64,000 nt of DNA from Paenibacillus sp. FSL K6-3182 (GTDB lineage: Bacteria; Bacillota; Bacilli; Paenibacillales; Paenibacillaceae), in contig NZ_CP150265.1 of assembly GCF_037976325.1 (NCBI RefSeq), forward strand, positions 758,001-822,000. The letters run 5' to 3'. Below, one piece after another: positions 43,356-51,894 of the stretch. Position 1 is the first letter of the stretch. Each line of letters starts with the position of its first letter. The translations under genes and the position numbers were made by a program. The notes beneath the pieces were generated by a model. It made no database searches and had not been told where the DNA came from. It was given only the letters and a program-made list of their open reading frames with translations.

Positions 43356-44276
43356 ATGGAAGAACAAATATTGAAATTTCTTAAGGAAGCTTATTCTATT
43401 GGTTGTTATAAGGTGGACACGGTAACCAATGAAATCTATCGTTGTCTTGCAAAGGAGGGCACCCTTTTTGTTCGAATAACGAATTATAAAACCTATCACG
43501 AGCAGTTAGAGGAAGTAAGCTGGACGAATTTTTTATGCCATCAAGGCGTTGGCGCTTCTGAAGCAGTCCACTCTTCTAATCATCAATATATTGAAAAGAT
43601 CATGCTGGATGAAGAAAAGCTAGCCGTTGTATATAAAGCTGCGGCGGGCATTCATTTGCCACGGGCGGAGTGGAACAAATCTGTACTTAAAAAGGTTGGA
43701 AAACAAATAGGCAAGATGCATCGTGTAACCCAGTCCTATCTTGAGTCTACGGCACATCTTAAGGATTGGTACGAAAATAAGGAATATGATTTTCTCACAC
43801 ATATTCCGAAGGAAGAAACAGCGATACGAGAAATGGCAGATCGTCTTTTAACAGAGATTAAGGGTTTGCCTAAAAATAATTCAAACTACGGACTGATCCA
43901 CGGTGATTTATGGCTAGAAAACATCTTAGTGGACGGCTCTGAAATTACGATGATTGATTTCCAAGATTGTGAAAAACATTTTAATATTTTTGATTTAGCT
44001 GTGCCTATTTATTCTGCTATGGAATTCTCATTCTCAGGCGGAGGGAACATAAAGGACTATCGACAGTCCATTACGGAAGTTCTCCTTGATGGATATAGAG
44101 AAGAGCACGATCTATCTACGGAGATGGTCGATACATTGCCGCTTTTTTTGAAATTGAAACAGCTGTTTGAATACAACTTGATGCATATGTATTGGAATCA
44201 TGAACAATTAAGTGAGGAACAAGTTCGAATTTTGAATTTATATAGAATGCGAATTGAGTATGATCACTTTTTGTAA
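43356..44276 (+). CDS. Aminoglycoside phosphotransferase (APH)-family kinase
   Basis: 306-residue kinase-fold protein. The catalytic loop IHGDLWLENI has His182 and Asp184, and the metal-binding Asp201 lies in MIDFQD. A YsxR-like or homoserine-kinase-like substrate cannot be excluded; the family covers antibiotics and small metabolites. ATG 43356 follows GAGGCGG. The GNAT gene begins 30 bases later, so the two may be co-transcribed. Confidence 0.83.
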   Translation: MEEQILKFLKEAYSIGCYKVDTVTNEIYRCLAKEGTLFVRITNYKTYHEQLEEVSWTNFLCHQGVGASEAVHSSNHQYIEKIMLDEEKLAVVYKAAAGIHLPRAEWNKSVLKKVGKQIGKMHRVTQSYLESTAHLKDWYENKEYDFLTHIPKEETAIREMADRLLTEIKGLPKNNSNYGLIHGDLWLENILVDGSEITMIDFQDCEKHFNIFDLAVPIYSAMEFSFSGGGNIKDYRQSITEVLLDGYREEHDLSTEMVDTLPLFLKLKQLFEYNLMHMYWNHEQLSEEQVRILNLYRMRIEYDHFL

Positions 44277-44305
44277 AAGGGTTAGCTGAGCGGAGGTGTT
44301 GTGAA

Positions 44306-44818
44306 TTGACTGCTTATGACTTTGTATTTCCTGAACTAGAGACAGAACGTTTGAGGCTTTCTATTTTGACTTTAGATGATTCTGAAGCAATTTATAAGCA
44401 TTTTTCGGATGAAAATGTGACCAGATTTATGGATATAAACCCATGTAAAGATTTAAACGAGGCCAAAGAGATTATTCAATATCACATCGATGATAAGGGC
44501 TGCCGATGGGGGATTTTCAGTAAAAAGGATCATAGACTCGTTGGAACTTGCGGTTTCCATTGCTGGATTCAAGGAGAGCAGCCTAAAGCAGAGATAGGAT
44601 TTGATTTAGCTAAGGAATTCTGGGGAAAGGGGTTAATGCAAGAAGCGCTGCTCCCTGTAATAGCCTATGGATTTGAACAGATGGGTTTATCGATGATCGA
44701 AGCCACCGTGGAACAGCAAAATGGAAAATCCATTCAACTGCTGAATAGGCTGCATTTTGAGAAGGAAGCAGAATTAAGAGATGGGCTTTTTTATTATTAC
44801 TTGAATCGAACGATATGA
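44306..44818 (+). CDS. GNAT N-acetyltransferase, RimJ/RimL type
   Basis: 170-residue acetyltransferase. FPELETERLRLSILTLDDSEAIYKHFSD at the N-terminus (given in parts: ETERLRLSILTLDD, then SEAIYKHF) and AEIGFDLAKEFWGKGLMQEAL with the acetyl-CoA loop mark the RimJ/RimL group. Substrate unknown; family members modify ribosomal proteins, amino acids or drugs. Start TTG 44306 has GGAGGTG seven bases upstream, which is better than any ATG nearby. Confidence 0.87.
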   Translation: MTAYDFVFPELETERLRLSILTLDDSEAIYKHFSDENVTRFMDINPCKDLNEAKEIIQYHIDDKGCRWGIFSKKDHRLVGTCGFHCWIQGEQPKAEIGFDLAKEFWGKGLMQEALLPVIAYGFEQMGLSMIEATVEQQNGKSIQLLNRLHFEKEAELRDGLFYYYLNRTI

Positions 44819-44825
44819 AAATTAG

Positions 44826-44882
44826 AAATCAAAATAGACCGAAACCATTCAATAATATGGTTCTCGGTCTATTCTTTGATTT
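44826..44882. terminator. Bidirectional terminator between GNAT and GGDEF genes
   Basis: AAATCAAA-ATAGACCGA pairs with TCGGTCTAT-TTTGATTT (44826-44884 region) around an AACCAT/ATGGTT inner stem. A/T-rich flanks make it usable on both strands. Confidence 0.75.
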
Positions 44883-44901
44883 CAAAATGGGGAACAAGCG
44901 A

Positions 44902-45885
44902 TTAGCCCTCCTCCAAATTGGAGTAGTGTGTGACCCGGTTTCTCCCGCTTTTTTTGGAGTTGTAGAGTGCTTGATCAGCTTTTTGAAGCAAGGATTGATC
45001 GGTATCCTCCTGCGTAATCGTTGCTGCGCCAATACTAACCGTCACATGATATTCTCCCCAATGAGCTGTTTCAGTCTTGCTGCGATATCTTTCGGCTGCT
45101 AATATGGCATTCTCCTGGTTGGCATTAGGAATAATAATGACGAATTCCTCTCCTCCAAATCGAGCCACAATGTCGTCTTCTCTTGACGCGGATACGAGTA
45201 ATTGTGCCAGCTCTGTAAGAACCAAATCACCGACCGGATGCCCATAGGTATCGTTAATGCTTTTAAAACGATCAATATCGATAATTAAAAGGGAAAATGG
45301 CTGCTCAGATTGTTGAAATATTGCGATATTCGCAAGTAAGCTCTCTTGAAAAAACCTTCGGTTTTTGAGCCCGGTTAAAGGATCGGTTGAGGCTAGCTTT
45401 TCCAACTGGTGGTTCAAAATTAGCAATTGCGAATGCTTGCTTTCATATTCTTCATGCAGGAGTTCAAGCTTTTTGTTCGCTTCATGGGTTGCCCGATAAA
45501 GCTCCTCCAGCTTTGTTTTGGTTTGCAGGATATCGTTCTCATGTTCAATGCGTTTGCGCATTTCCACAACGACACAATCAATGACAATTTCACCATCTCG
45601 TTCGTGGCGAATCCCGTTTAACAGTACAGGCACATCAAGCTGGTCTCTCGTTTTAAACGAGAAGTACATTTCATTCACATGCCCATACAGCTGGATATAC
45701 GGATAAAAATAGGTATGAAAAAACAGTTTGTTCGTAAGAGACATAGTGGTTTCAAGATGTCGGTTCAGCAGTTCCTGCCGCTCAAAACCAAGCATGTTTA
45801 ACAGCGTTTGATTGACCTCTTGAATTACCCCTGTACTTGAAATAGTGAAAAATCCACAGGGAGCATAATTTAACTGGGTATCCAT
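44902..45885 (-). CDS. PAS-GGDEF diguanylate cyclase
   Basis: 327-residue soluble protein. An N-terminal PAS domain (about 1-112) is followed by a coiled coil (about 113-163) and a GGDEF domain (about 165-322). The active-site motif is GGEEF at 244-248, with an intact inhibitory I-site Arg235-x-x-Asp238 five residues before it. FKSINDTYGHPVGD and the C-terminal KKSGRNRV are typical. It should make cyclic-di-GMP. The gene follows rsbQ by only 24 bases on the same strand, so the PAS domain probably receives the RsbQ signal. ATG 45885 was chosen behind GAGAGG; an upstream TTG at 45906 is less likely. Confidence 0.9.
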   Translation of the reverse strand: MDTQLNYAPCGFFTISSTGVIQEVNQTLLNMLGFERQELLNRHLETTMSLTNKLFFHTYFYPYIQLYGHVNEMYFSFKTRDQLDVPVLLNGIRHERDGEIVIDCVVVEMRKRIEHENDILQTKTKLEELYRATHEANKKLELLHEEYESKHSQLLILNHQLEKLASTDPLTGLKNRRFFQESLLANIAIFQQSEQPFSLLIIDIDRFKSINDTYGHPVGDLVLTELAQLLVSASREDDIVARFGGEEFVIIIPNANQENAILAAERYRSKTETAHWGEYHVTVSIGAATITQEDTDQSLLQKADQALYNSKKSGRNRVTHYSNLEEG

Positions 45886-45909
45886 GTAAAGACTGCCTCT
45901 CTTCAAATT

Positions 45910-46716
45910 CTAGTTGTTGGATAGATATTGTTTGATCAGTTGCGTCGTCTCTTCGGGATGACTTAAGTGCGGGTAATGGCCTTTTGCAAGCATATGCTGA
46001 AGAGTACTGTTTTTAAGATGAGCATGCAAATAGTCGCCAACCTCAATAGGAGCAATGCTGTCGTCAGAACATTGAAGAATGAGGGTAGGAACGGTTGCAT
46101 GAATGAGATCAGCGCGACAATCGGATAAAAAAGTTACCTCAGCAAATTGCCTTGCAATATGGGGATCTCTAGAGCAAAAGCTTTTTTCCAATTCGTTAGT
46201 TAATTCCTTGCGTTCTGAATTTTGCATGACGATTGGCGCGAGGTAGCTCGCCCAGCCAATAAAATTCATTTGCATCATATGAAGCAATTCATCGATTTCA
46301 TGCCGGTGGAAACCTCCATAATAATCTGGAAGGTCGTTTACATAACGCGGAGAAGGACCAAGCATAATAATGTGTTTAAAATATTCGGTATTGTGAATGG
46401 ATGCAAGCATCCCAATCATACTGCTTACGGAGTGGCCAACAAATACAGCATCCTTTACATGCAGCGTATCCATAATTTCAATGACATCTTGCGCATAACC
46501 ATGTAAACTATTATATTTTTCGGGTTCATAATAATCGATTTGAGATTCTCCAGAACCTACATAATCAAACAAGATGATGCGGTAATCATCTTCAAAGCTC
46601 GGGACGATGTAGCGCCACATATCTTGATCGCAGCCGAATCCATGTGCAAACACTATCGTTTGTTCACCTTTGCCTAAAACATTTACGTTATTGCGTACTA
46701 GGAAATCGACGGTCAT
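45910..46716 (-). CDS. rsbQ: RsbQ-type alpha/beta hydrolase
   Basis: 268-residue alpha/beta hydrolase that closely resembles B. subtilis RsbQ. The catalytic triad falls at the same positions as I recall for that protein: Ser96 (VGHSVSS), Asp219 (QCSDDS) and His247 (AKGHYPHLSHP). FAHGFGCDQDMW and ILFDYVGSGES are also conserved. RsbQ is the hydrolase that activates the PAS-PP2C phosphatase RsbP in the energy-stress branch of SigB control; related plant receptors (D14/KAI2) perceive strigolactones and karrikins. Here the partner downstream is a PAS-GGDEF protein instead. ATG 46716 follows AGAGGGG; the longer frame to 46803 lacks a site. Confidence 0.9.
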   Translation of the reverse strand: MTVDFLVRNNVNVLGKGEQTIVFAHGFGCDQDMWRYIVPSFEDDYRIILFDYVGSGESQIDYYEPEKYNSLHGYAQDVIEIMDTLHVKDAVFVGHSVSSMIGMLASIHNTEYFKHIIMLGPSPRYVNDLPDYYGGFHRHEIDELLHMMQMNFIGWASYLAPIVMQNSERKELTNELEKSFCSRDPHIARQFAEVTFLSDCRADLIHATVPTLILQCSDDSIAPIEVGDYLHAHLKNSTLQHMLAKGHYPHLSHPEETTQLIKQYLSNN

Positions 46717-46916
46717 CGGAATTCCCCTCTCTAAGATGATTAGTAAATAGATCCTCTGATATGCCATAAGCTTATGATTATTATATCTGATTACAGTGAA
46801 CAATGGATTATTAATCTAATTAATTAATATATTAGCAGTGGAAATGATAGGGCTTTCTTTTTATTATCTTAATTGTGTATAGTAAAAACGAAATGAATGG
46901 GACAAGGAGTGTAGGC

Positions 46917-48701
46917 ATGAATCGTTTCGGACAAATGAATACATTGCGTAATCAAATTTTCCTTGGCTTCATGCTCGTTATGGTTATCGTGCTGGGGGCG
47001 GTCGGCTTTTTTACGTATGATCAAGTTTCGGTTCTGCTGCGCAACAATGCGGAAAAACATATTCAACAAACGGCTGTTCAAGCGACAGGCAAGCTGGATG
47101 TGCTGCTGCGGCAGATCGATACGTTTACGATGCAGGTAGCAACAAGCGCAACGATCCAGCGGTTGATGGCACAAGAGGTGCAAGGACGCAAGATCAGCTT
47201 TGAAGAACGTCAATCCCTTCAGCAGGAGATACGAAAGCAAGAAGCTTATGCAACGGGGATTCGCTCATTGGAGCTGTATACAACCGACTATAGGATGCTG
47301 TTCCCGCTTACGGATATAAGCTTGGACAACCGGGTATCTACGGGCTGGCTCAGCCTTGTGGACAAGGGAAGAGGCAGGTTGGTCTGGTTCGGGATGGACC
47401 CGAGGTACCCCGATTCCATCATTGCGATTCGCCATGTTCGGCTTATTGACCATTCCTTCTCGCATGCAGGGTATTTGATGGTGCAAATTGATAAAAAATA
47501 TTTTGAGCTCACGGAATCGAATGGAAACGCTGACAATAATTCCAGTGAAATGATGGGTTTATTCGATGCCGAGAATCAGACGATTACCTCCGATTTTTCG
47601 AAGGAAGTAGACGTTGAGAAGATGCTTAATCAAGGGGATGAGACGGTAGCGCTGGACGGAGAACGTTTCATGGCCATTGAGAAAAAATCGGAAATGACCG
47701 GCTGGAAAATTATTATTTTAACGCCGATAAAGTATGCTGCCGAAGGCATTTCGATTTTGCGTACCGTTATTATTGTTTCAATTTTAGTAGGCGGCATGTT
47801 ATTTCTTATTTTAACTTTTATTTTATCAACGATGATTACTCGCCCGATATTGAATTTGATTAAAGTGATGCGCAATGCGAAGTTCGGAACCTTGAAGCCG
47901 ATACCGGTTACGTCCAAAACGATGGAAATTAATGAGCTTAATAATACGTACAATCAGATGGTTGGCTCTTTGAATGAGCTCATTGATGTTGTTTATCAGA
48001 AGGAAATTGTTCAAAGCCGGACGGAGCTGAAGGCGCTGCAAGCGCAAATTAATCCGCACTTCTTGTTTAATACACTGGAAGCCTTTTATTGGGCACTGGA
48101 TGAGAAAGACGAAGAGGAGCTGGCGGATGTTGTTATTGCAATGTCTGGTTTGTTCCGATATGTCATTTCACACGCGGATGAGGATGAATGGGTAACGATC
48201 GGTGATGAGCTTGAGCATGCGCAGCGGTATTTAAAAATAATGGATATGCGTATGATTGATAGACTGGCATGGAAGGTTGAATCGGAAGAAAATTGCCGCA
48301 GTGTGCCGATTCCTAAGCTTCTTATTCAACCGCTCGTGGAAAATGCGATTCTGCACGGCGTTGAACAGCGAATTGGGGCAGGCACCGTTGTTGTTCGGGT
48401 CGAGCCGTCTGAGCGGACGGGTTATACTCGCATTGCTGTGACGGATAATGGACCAGGCATGGATGAGGGGAAAATTCGGGCTTTGTACGCAGCAATGGAC
48501 AAAGGCCAGCATCAAACTTCCTCCAAAGGAACTGGGGTTGGCATAAGCAATGTGGAACGAAGATTGCTGCTTTATTATCATTTGGAAACCAAAGGCTTGG
48601 AAATTAAGAGCGAGATCGGCAGTGGCACAACCGTCGCCTTTGAGATACCTAATGAACATGGGAGGGAAATTCCAATTGAAAACCATACTGATCGTGGATG
48701 A
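46917..48701 (+). CDS. YesM-type sensor histidine kinase (module 3)
   Basis: 594-residue membrane kinase. Membrane segments at about 15-35 and 284-312 flank an extracellular Cache-like sensor. A HAMP-like region follows (about 313-365), then the His_kinase motif NPHFLFNTLEAFYWAL and HATPase boxes (VENAILHGVE, DNGPGMD, GTGVGISNVERRL). ATG 46917 was selected because AAGGAGTGTAGGC precedes it; an upstream in-frame start at 46875 lacks a site. The next gene, the regulator, starts 26 bases inside this one. Confidence 0.88.
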   Translation: MNRFGQMNTLRNQIFLGFMLVMVIVLGAVGFFTYDQVSVLLRNNAEKHIQQTAVQATGKLDVLLRQIDTFTMQVATSATIQRLMAQEVQGRKISFEERQSLQQEIRKQEAYATGIRSLELYTTDYRMLFPLTDISLDNRVSTGWLSLVDKGRGRLVWFGMDPRYPDSIIAIRHVRLIDHSFSHAGYLMVQIDKKYFELTESNGNADNNSSEMMGLFDAENQTITSDFSKEVDVEKMLNQGDETVALDGERFMAIEKKSEMTGWKIIILTPIKYAAEGISILRTVIIVSILVGGMLFLILTFILSTMITRPILNLIKVMRNAKFGTLKPIPVTSKTMEINELNNTYNQMVGSLNELIDVVYQKEIVQSRTELKALQAQINPHFLFNTLEAFYWALDEKDEEELADVVIAMSGLFRYVISHADEDEWVTIGDELEHAQRYLKIMDMRMIDRLAWKVESEENCRSVPIPKLLIQPLVENAILHGVEQRIGAGTVVVRVEPSERTGYTRIAVTDNGPGMDEGKIRALYAAMDKGQHQTSSKGTGVGISNVERRLLLYYHLETKGLEIKSEIGSGTTVAFEIPNEHGREIPIENHTDRG

Positions 48702-49467
48702 TGAACCGAGAACGAGGGAAGGCGTACGCAAAGTGCTTGAAGCATGGTCGGCTGGACAATATCGGATAGAGACCGCATCCAATGGGATAGAAGCGATGGA
48801 GTGGCTTACGCTTAACGAGGCGAATTTGCTAATCACCGATATACGCATGCCTGAAATCGGAGGGCTCGATTTAGTGGAGCGAATAAACGAGCAGCTGCCG
48901 CATCCTCCTGTCGTCATCATTATTTCGGGTCACCCTGAATTTGATTACGCGCAGAAGGCGCTGCAGTTTGGTGTGGTCGAATATCTGCTCAAGCCTTTGG
49001 ATAAAACTAAACTTATTAAAGCGGTAGAGCTTGCTATGAAAAGAGAAGAAAGCAAACACCGGATTGAGCGCATGGAGAAGCTAATGGACCCGAAGCTGCT
49101 GGATATTGCGCAGGAAGAAGACAGCTATAGCCCGCAGGTGCAAGAAGCGATTCAGTATTTAAAAGACAATTTGCAGAAGCCGCTCACTATGCGCGATACA
49201 GCAGAGCATTTGCATATGAATGCGAGCTATCTCAGCGTGCTCTTTAAGGAGCAGACGGGGCTTACGTTTAGCGATTATTTGACGAGAAAAAGGGTACAAA
49301 GAGCTAAGGAATTACTGTCTACAACAAGACTTGCGATTGCTGATATTGCTGAACAAGTCGGTTATCAAACGTCGAAATATTTTGTGAAAGTATTTCGTTC
49401 GCTTGAAGGAACTAGCCCGGGTCAATACCGAAGAACGATCGCTCATTCCGAGGAGACAATCCAATAA
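48676..49467 (+). CDS. YesN-type AraC response regulator, short form (module 3)
   Basis: 263-residue regulator, about half the size of the two other AraC regulators in the window because the long middle region is absent. Receiver about 1-122 with Asp8-Asp9, phosphoacceptor Asp55 (ITDIRMP) and Lys in LKPLDK. The AraC domain is at about 155-255 (LTMRDTAEHLHMNASYLSVLFK and IADIAEQVGYQTSKYFVKVF). TTG 48676 lies inside the kinase gene behind GGGAGGG, and the overlap suggests coupled translation. It probably activates the importer genes that follow. Confidence 0.9.
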   Translation: MKTILIVDDEPRTREGVRKVLEAWSAGQYRIETASNGIEAMEWLTLNEANLLITDIRMPEIGGLDLVERINEQLPHPPVVIIISGHPEFDYAQKALQFGVVEYLLKPLDKTKLIKAVELAMKREESKHRIERMEKLMDPKLLDIAQEEDSYSPQVQEAIQYLKDNLQKPLTMRDTAEHLHMNASYLSVLFKEQTGLTFSDYLTRKRVQRAKELLSTTRLAIADIAEQVGYQTSKYFVKVFRSLEGTSPGQYRRTIAHSEETIQ

Positions 49468-49573
49468 AAGTAGTATTTTCCCCAATTCATGTACCCTTAC
49501 GATGCTGACATCGTGTTGATAAAATGGATTTGTAAGATTCAAATCTATCACCAGCAGAAAAGGGGTTGTAAAC

Positions 49574-50905
49574 GTGTTCAAAAAGAAATTGACGATTCTC
49601 CTATTGACTCTATGTCTTGCAGTTGTTGCAGCAGGCTGCGGTCAAAATTCGAACAATGGCGGTAAAGAGGATTCAAAGAATGGTGCAAATGGAAGCGGTT
49701 CCGAGAAAGTAACGGTTAACTTTATGCACTTATGGCCTGAGGGTGTATCGGCTGGACAAAACAAAATTGTGAATCAAATCATTTCTGAATATCAAAAAGA
49801 GAACCCTAACGTTACGATCAAACAAGAAGTGCTGGATAACGAACAATATAAAAATAAATTGAAAGTGCTTTCAGCATCAAACCAACTGCCGGATGTAGGC
49901 GTTACTTGGGCAGCGGGCTTCCTTCAGCCGTATGTAGAGGGCAAGCTGTTCACACCGCTGGATGATCTGCTTAGCGGAAATCTTAATGGCAAATTCGTCA
50001 GCGGCACAACAGAGGCTTATGCTGTAGACGGTAAAACGTATGGTTTGCCGCTCGAATTCAATATTTCACCGGTATATTACAATAAAACGCTTTTTGAGAA
50101 ATACAAGCTGGAAGTGCCACAAACCTACGAGCAATTTAAGCAAGTTGTGAAAACGCTCTCTGAAAACGGTGTCGCGCCAATCGCTCTTGGCAACAAGGAT
50201 CGCTGGACTGGATCTTTGTGGTACATGTACCTTGCAGATCGTTTTGCAGGACAAGAAGCATTGTCCAAGGCAATTAGCGGCTCAGGATCTTTCAAGGATG
50301 AAAACCTAGTAAAAGCGGCTAGTGAGGTACAATCGCTAGTAGACAGCAATGCATTCGTAAAAGGCTTTAACGGCCTGTCCAACGAAGAAGCAAAATCAGA
50401 GTTTCTAAACAGCAAAGCGGCTATGTACATGATGGGTACGTGGGAGCTTCCTAACTTCACAACGAATGAAGATATACCTAAAGAGTTCCGCGACAGCGTT
50501 GGTTTCTTCAAGTTCCCAACGGTTGAAGGCGGCAAAGGCGATATCAACAGCTGGGTAGGTGGACCAGGCGTTGGATTGTTCGTTTCAGAAAGCTCAAATG
50601 TCAAAGCAGAAGCGAAAGCTTTCGTAGAATATTTTGTGGAAAAATGGGGCGAGCAATCCGTTACTGGAGCAGGTGTTATTCCAGCAACGAAGGTGGATAC
50701 TTCCAAGCTTGAGCTGCCTCAGCTATATGTAGATCTGTTCAATGAAATGAACAAAGCTAGCAGCATTACCTTGTTTGCAGATGTACAAATGCAAGCAAAT
50801 GCCGCAGAAACGCATCTCAACCAAATTCAAGCGTTATTCGGCAAAGCAGTGACACCAGAGAAATTCTCTGAAGAGCATGATGCGGCCATTTCCAAAGGAA
50901 ACTGA
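49574..50905 (+). CDS. Sugar ABC transporter substrate-binding lipoprotein (module 3)
   Basis: 443-residue family 1 binding protein. Signal peptide with lipobox AAGC (Cys about residue 22), an Asn/Gly/Lys-rich linker, then VTVNFMHLWPEG, LPDVGVTWAAGFLQPY, YGLPLEFNISPVYYNKTLFEKYKL and TYEQFKQVVKTLSENGVAPIAL. It resembles xylo-oligosaccharide or maltose-type receptors, and the nearby GH43 beta-xylosidase favours xylo-oligosaccharides; this is inference. Start GTG 49574 follows AAGGGG. A strong hairpin lies between this gene and the permeases. Confidence 0.9.
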   Translation: MFKKKLTILLLTLCLAVVAAGCGQNSNNGGKEDSKNGANGSGSEKVTVNFMHLWPEGVSAGQNKIVNQIISEYQKENPNVTIKQEVLDNEQYKNKLKVLSASNQLPDVGVTWAAGFLQPYVEGKLFTPLDDLLSGNLNGKFVSGTTEAYAVDGKTYGLPLEFNISPVYYNKTLFEKYKLEVPQTYEQFKQVVKTLSENGVAPIALGNKDRWTGSLWYMYLADRFAGQEALSKAISGSGSFKDENLVKAASEVQSLVDSNAFVKGFNGLSNEEAKSEFLNSKAAMYMMGTWELPNFTTNEDIPKEFRDSVGFFKFPTVEGGKGDINSWVGGPGVGLFVSESSNVKAEAKAFVEYFVEKWGEQSVTGAGVIPATKVDTSKLELPQLYVDLFNEMNKASSITLFADVQMQANAAETHLNQIQALFGKAVTPEKFSEEHDAAISKGN

Positions 50906-50935
50906 CAGCTTCTAGAATAGGGAGCAGGGAAGCCG

Positions 50936-50962
50936 TTTACCCGGCATATGATGCCGGGTAAA
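50936..50962 (+). other. Intercistronic hairpin between binding protein and permease genes
   Basis: A perfect 12-base-pair stem, TTTACCCGGCAT (50936-50947) and ATGCCGGGTAAA (50951-50962), closes a 3-base loop. There is no U run, so it is not a full terminator. Its position fits an mRNA-stabilising or attenuating element that raises binding-protein levels above those of the permeases. Confidence 0.7.
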
Positions 50963-50999
50963 TGCTTACTGCTTGAGAATGAGAAAGGAGTCGGCTAAT

Positions 51000-51881
51000 T
51001 TGGATAAGGTCATGTCGAACAAAAGAATAATTGCGCTGTATGTGCTGCCTTCCCTGCTTTTGATATTAGCTATTGTATACATTCCAATCGTTCTGACTGG
51101 CTATTATGGATTAAACCAGTGGAATGGCATTGGAGCAATGAAGTTTATTGGTTTGGATAATTATCAAGCTCTAATTAAGGATAAAATGTTTTGGAACAGC
51201 GCCGGTCATTCGCTTATGTTAGCTGTTTTTTCAACACTTAGTCTCATTCTCTATTTAGTTATTGCTATGGTGTTGTCCGCCAAACTAAAGGGCGTCAATT
51301 TTTTTCGCAAAATATATTTGATTCCGATGCTGCTGTCGTCCGTAGCGATTGCACAGCTTTGGCTGAAAATTTATCATCCAACAAATGGGATTCTGAACAG
51401 CTTTCTCGAATCCATTGGGTTTGCAAATCCTCCCGCATGGCTGGCTGAGTCTTCACTGGTATTGTTTGCTTTATTCATTCCAATCCTCTGGCAGTATGCG
51501 GGCTTTTATATTTTAATTTATTACGCTGCGCTTAAGAACATCCCGGCTTCACTTGAGGAAGCGGCGAAGATCGACGGTGCGAATGCCTTTCAAATCGCTT
51601 ACAAAATCAAGCTTCCGCTGGCGATGGAGGTCATTAAAGTAACGATCGTGCTGGCAGTTGTTGGCTCGCTAAAATACTTTGATCTGATCTACGTCATGAC
51701 AGATGGAGGGCCGAATGGCTCCAGTGAAGTGATGGCATCGTACATGTATCACCAAGCTTTCCGGGCATATGACTTTGGTTATGGCAGTGCAATTGGCTTC
51801 TTCCTGCTTATCATCTGTCTCATCGTAACTTGGATAATCCGAAAATTGACTGCTACAAAAGATACGATTCAATATTCGTAA
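51000..51881 (+). CDS. Sugar ABC transporter permease, MalF type (module 3)
   Basis: 293-residue permease with six membrane segments. IALYVLPSLLLILAIVYIPI is at the start and YYGLNQWNG after it, with an EAA loop (IPASLEEAAKIDGANAFQIAYKI) near 181-203. TTG 51000 was chosen because AAAGGAG stands nine bases before it; ATG 51012 is an internal alternative. It pairs with the next permease. Confidence 0.88.
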   Translation: MDKVMSNKRIIALYVLPSLLLILAIVYIPIVLTGYYGLNQWNGIGAMKFIGLDNYQALIKDKMFWNSAGHSLMLAVFSTLSLILYLVIAMVLSAKLKGVNFFRKIYLIPMLLSSVAIAQLWLKIYHPTNGILNSFLESIGFANPPAWLAESSLVLFALFIPILWQYAGFYILIYYAALKNIPASLEEAAKIDGANAFQIAYKIKLPLAMEVIKVTIVLAVVGSLKYFDLIYVMTDGGPNGSSEVMASYMYHQAFRAYDFGYGSAIGFFLLIICLIVTWIIRKLTATKDTIQYS

Positions 51882-51894
51882 GGAGGGAAGCTTC

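Noticed and set aside
44815..45102. Plus-strand frame after the GNAT gene
   Set aside because: It runs through a terminator and is antisense to the GGDEF domain.
48231..48920. 229-codon minus-strand frame opposite the module 3 kinase and regulator
   Set aside because: Antisense shadow of two well-supported genes with no start signal.
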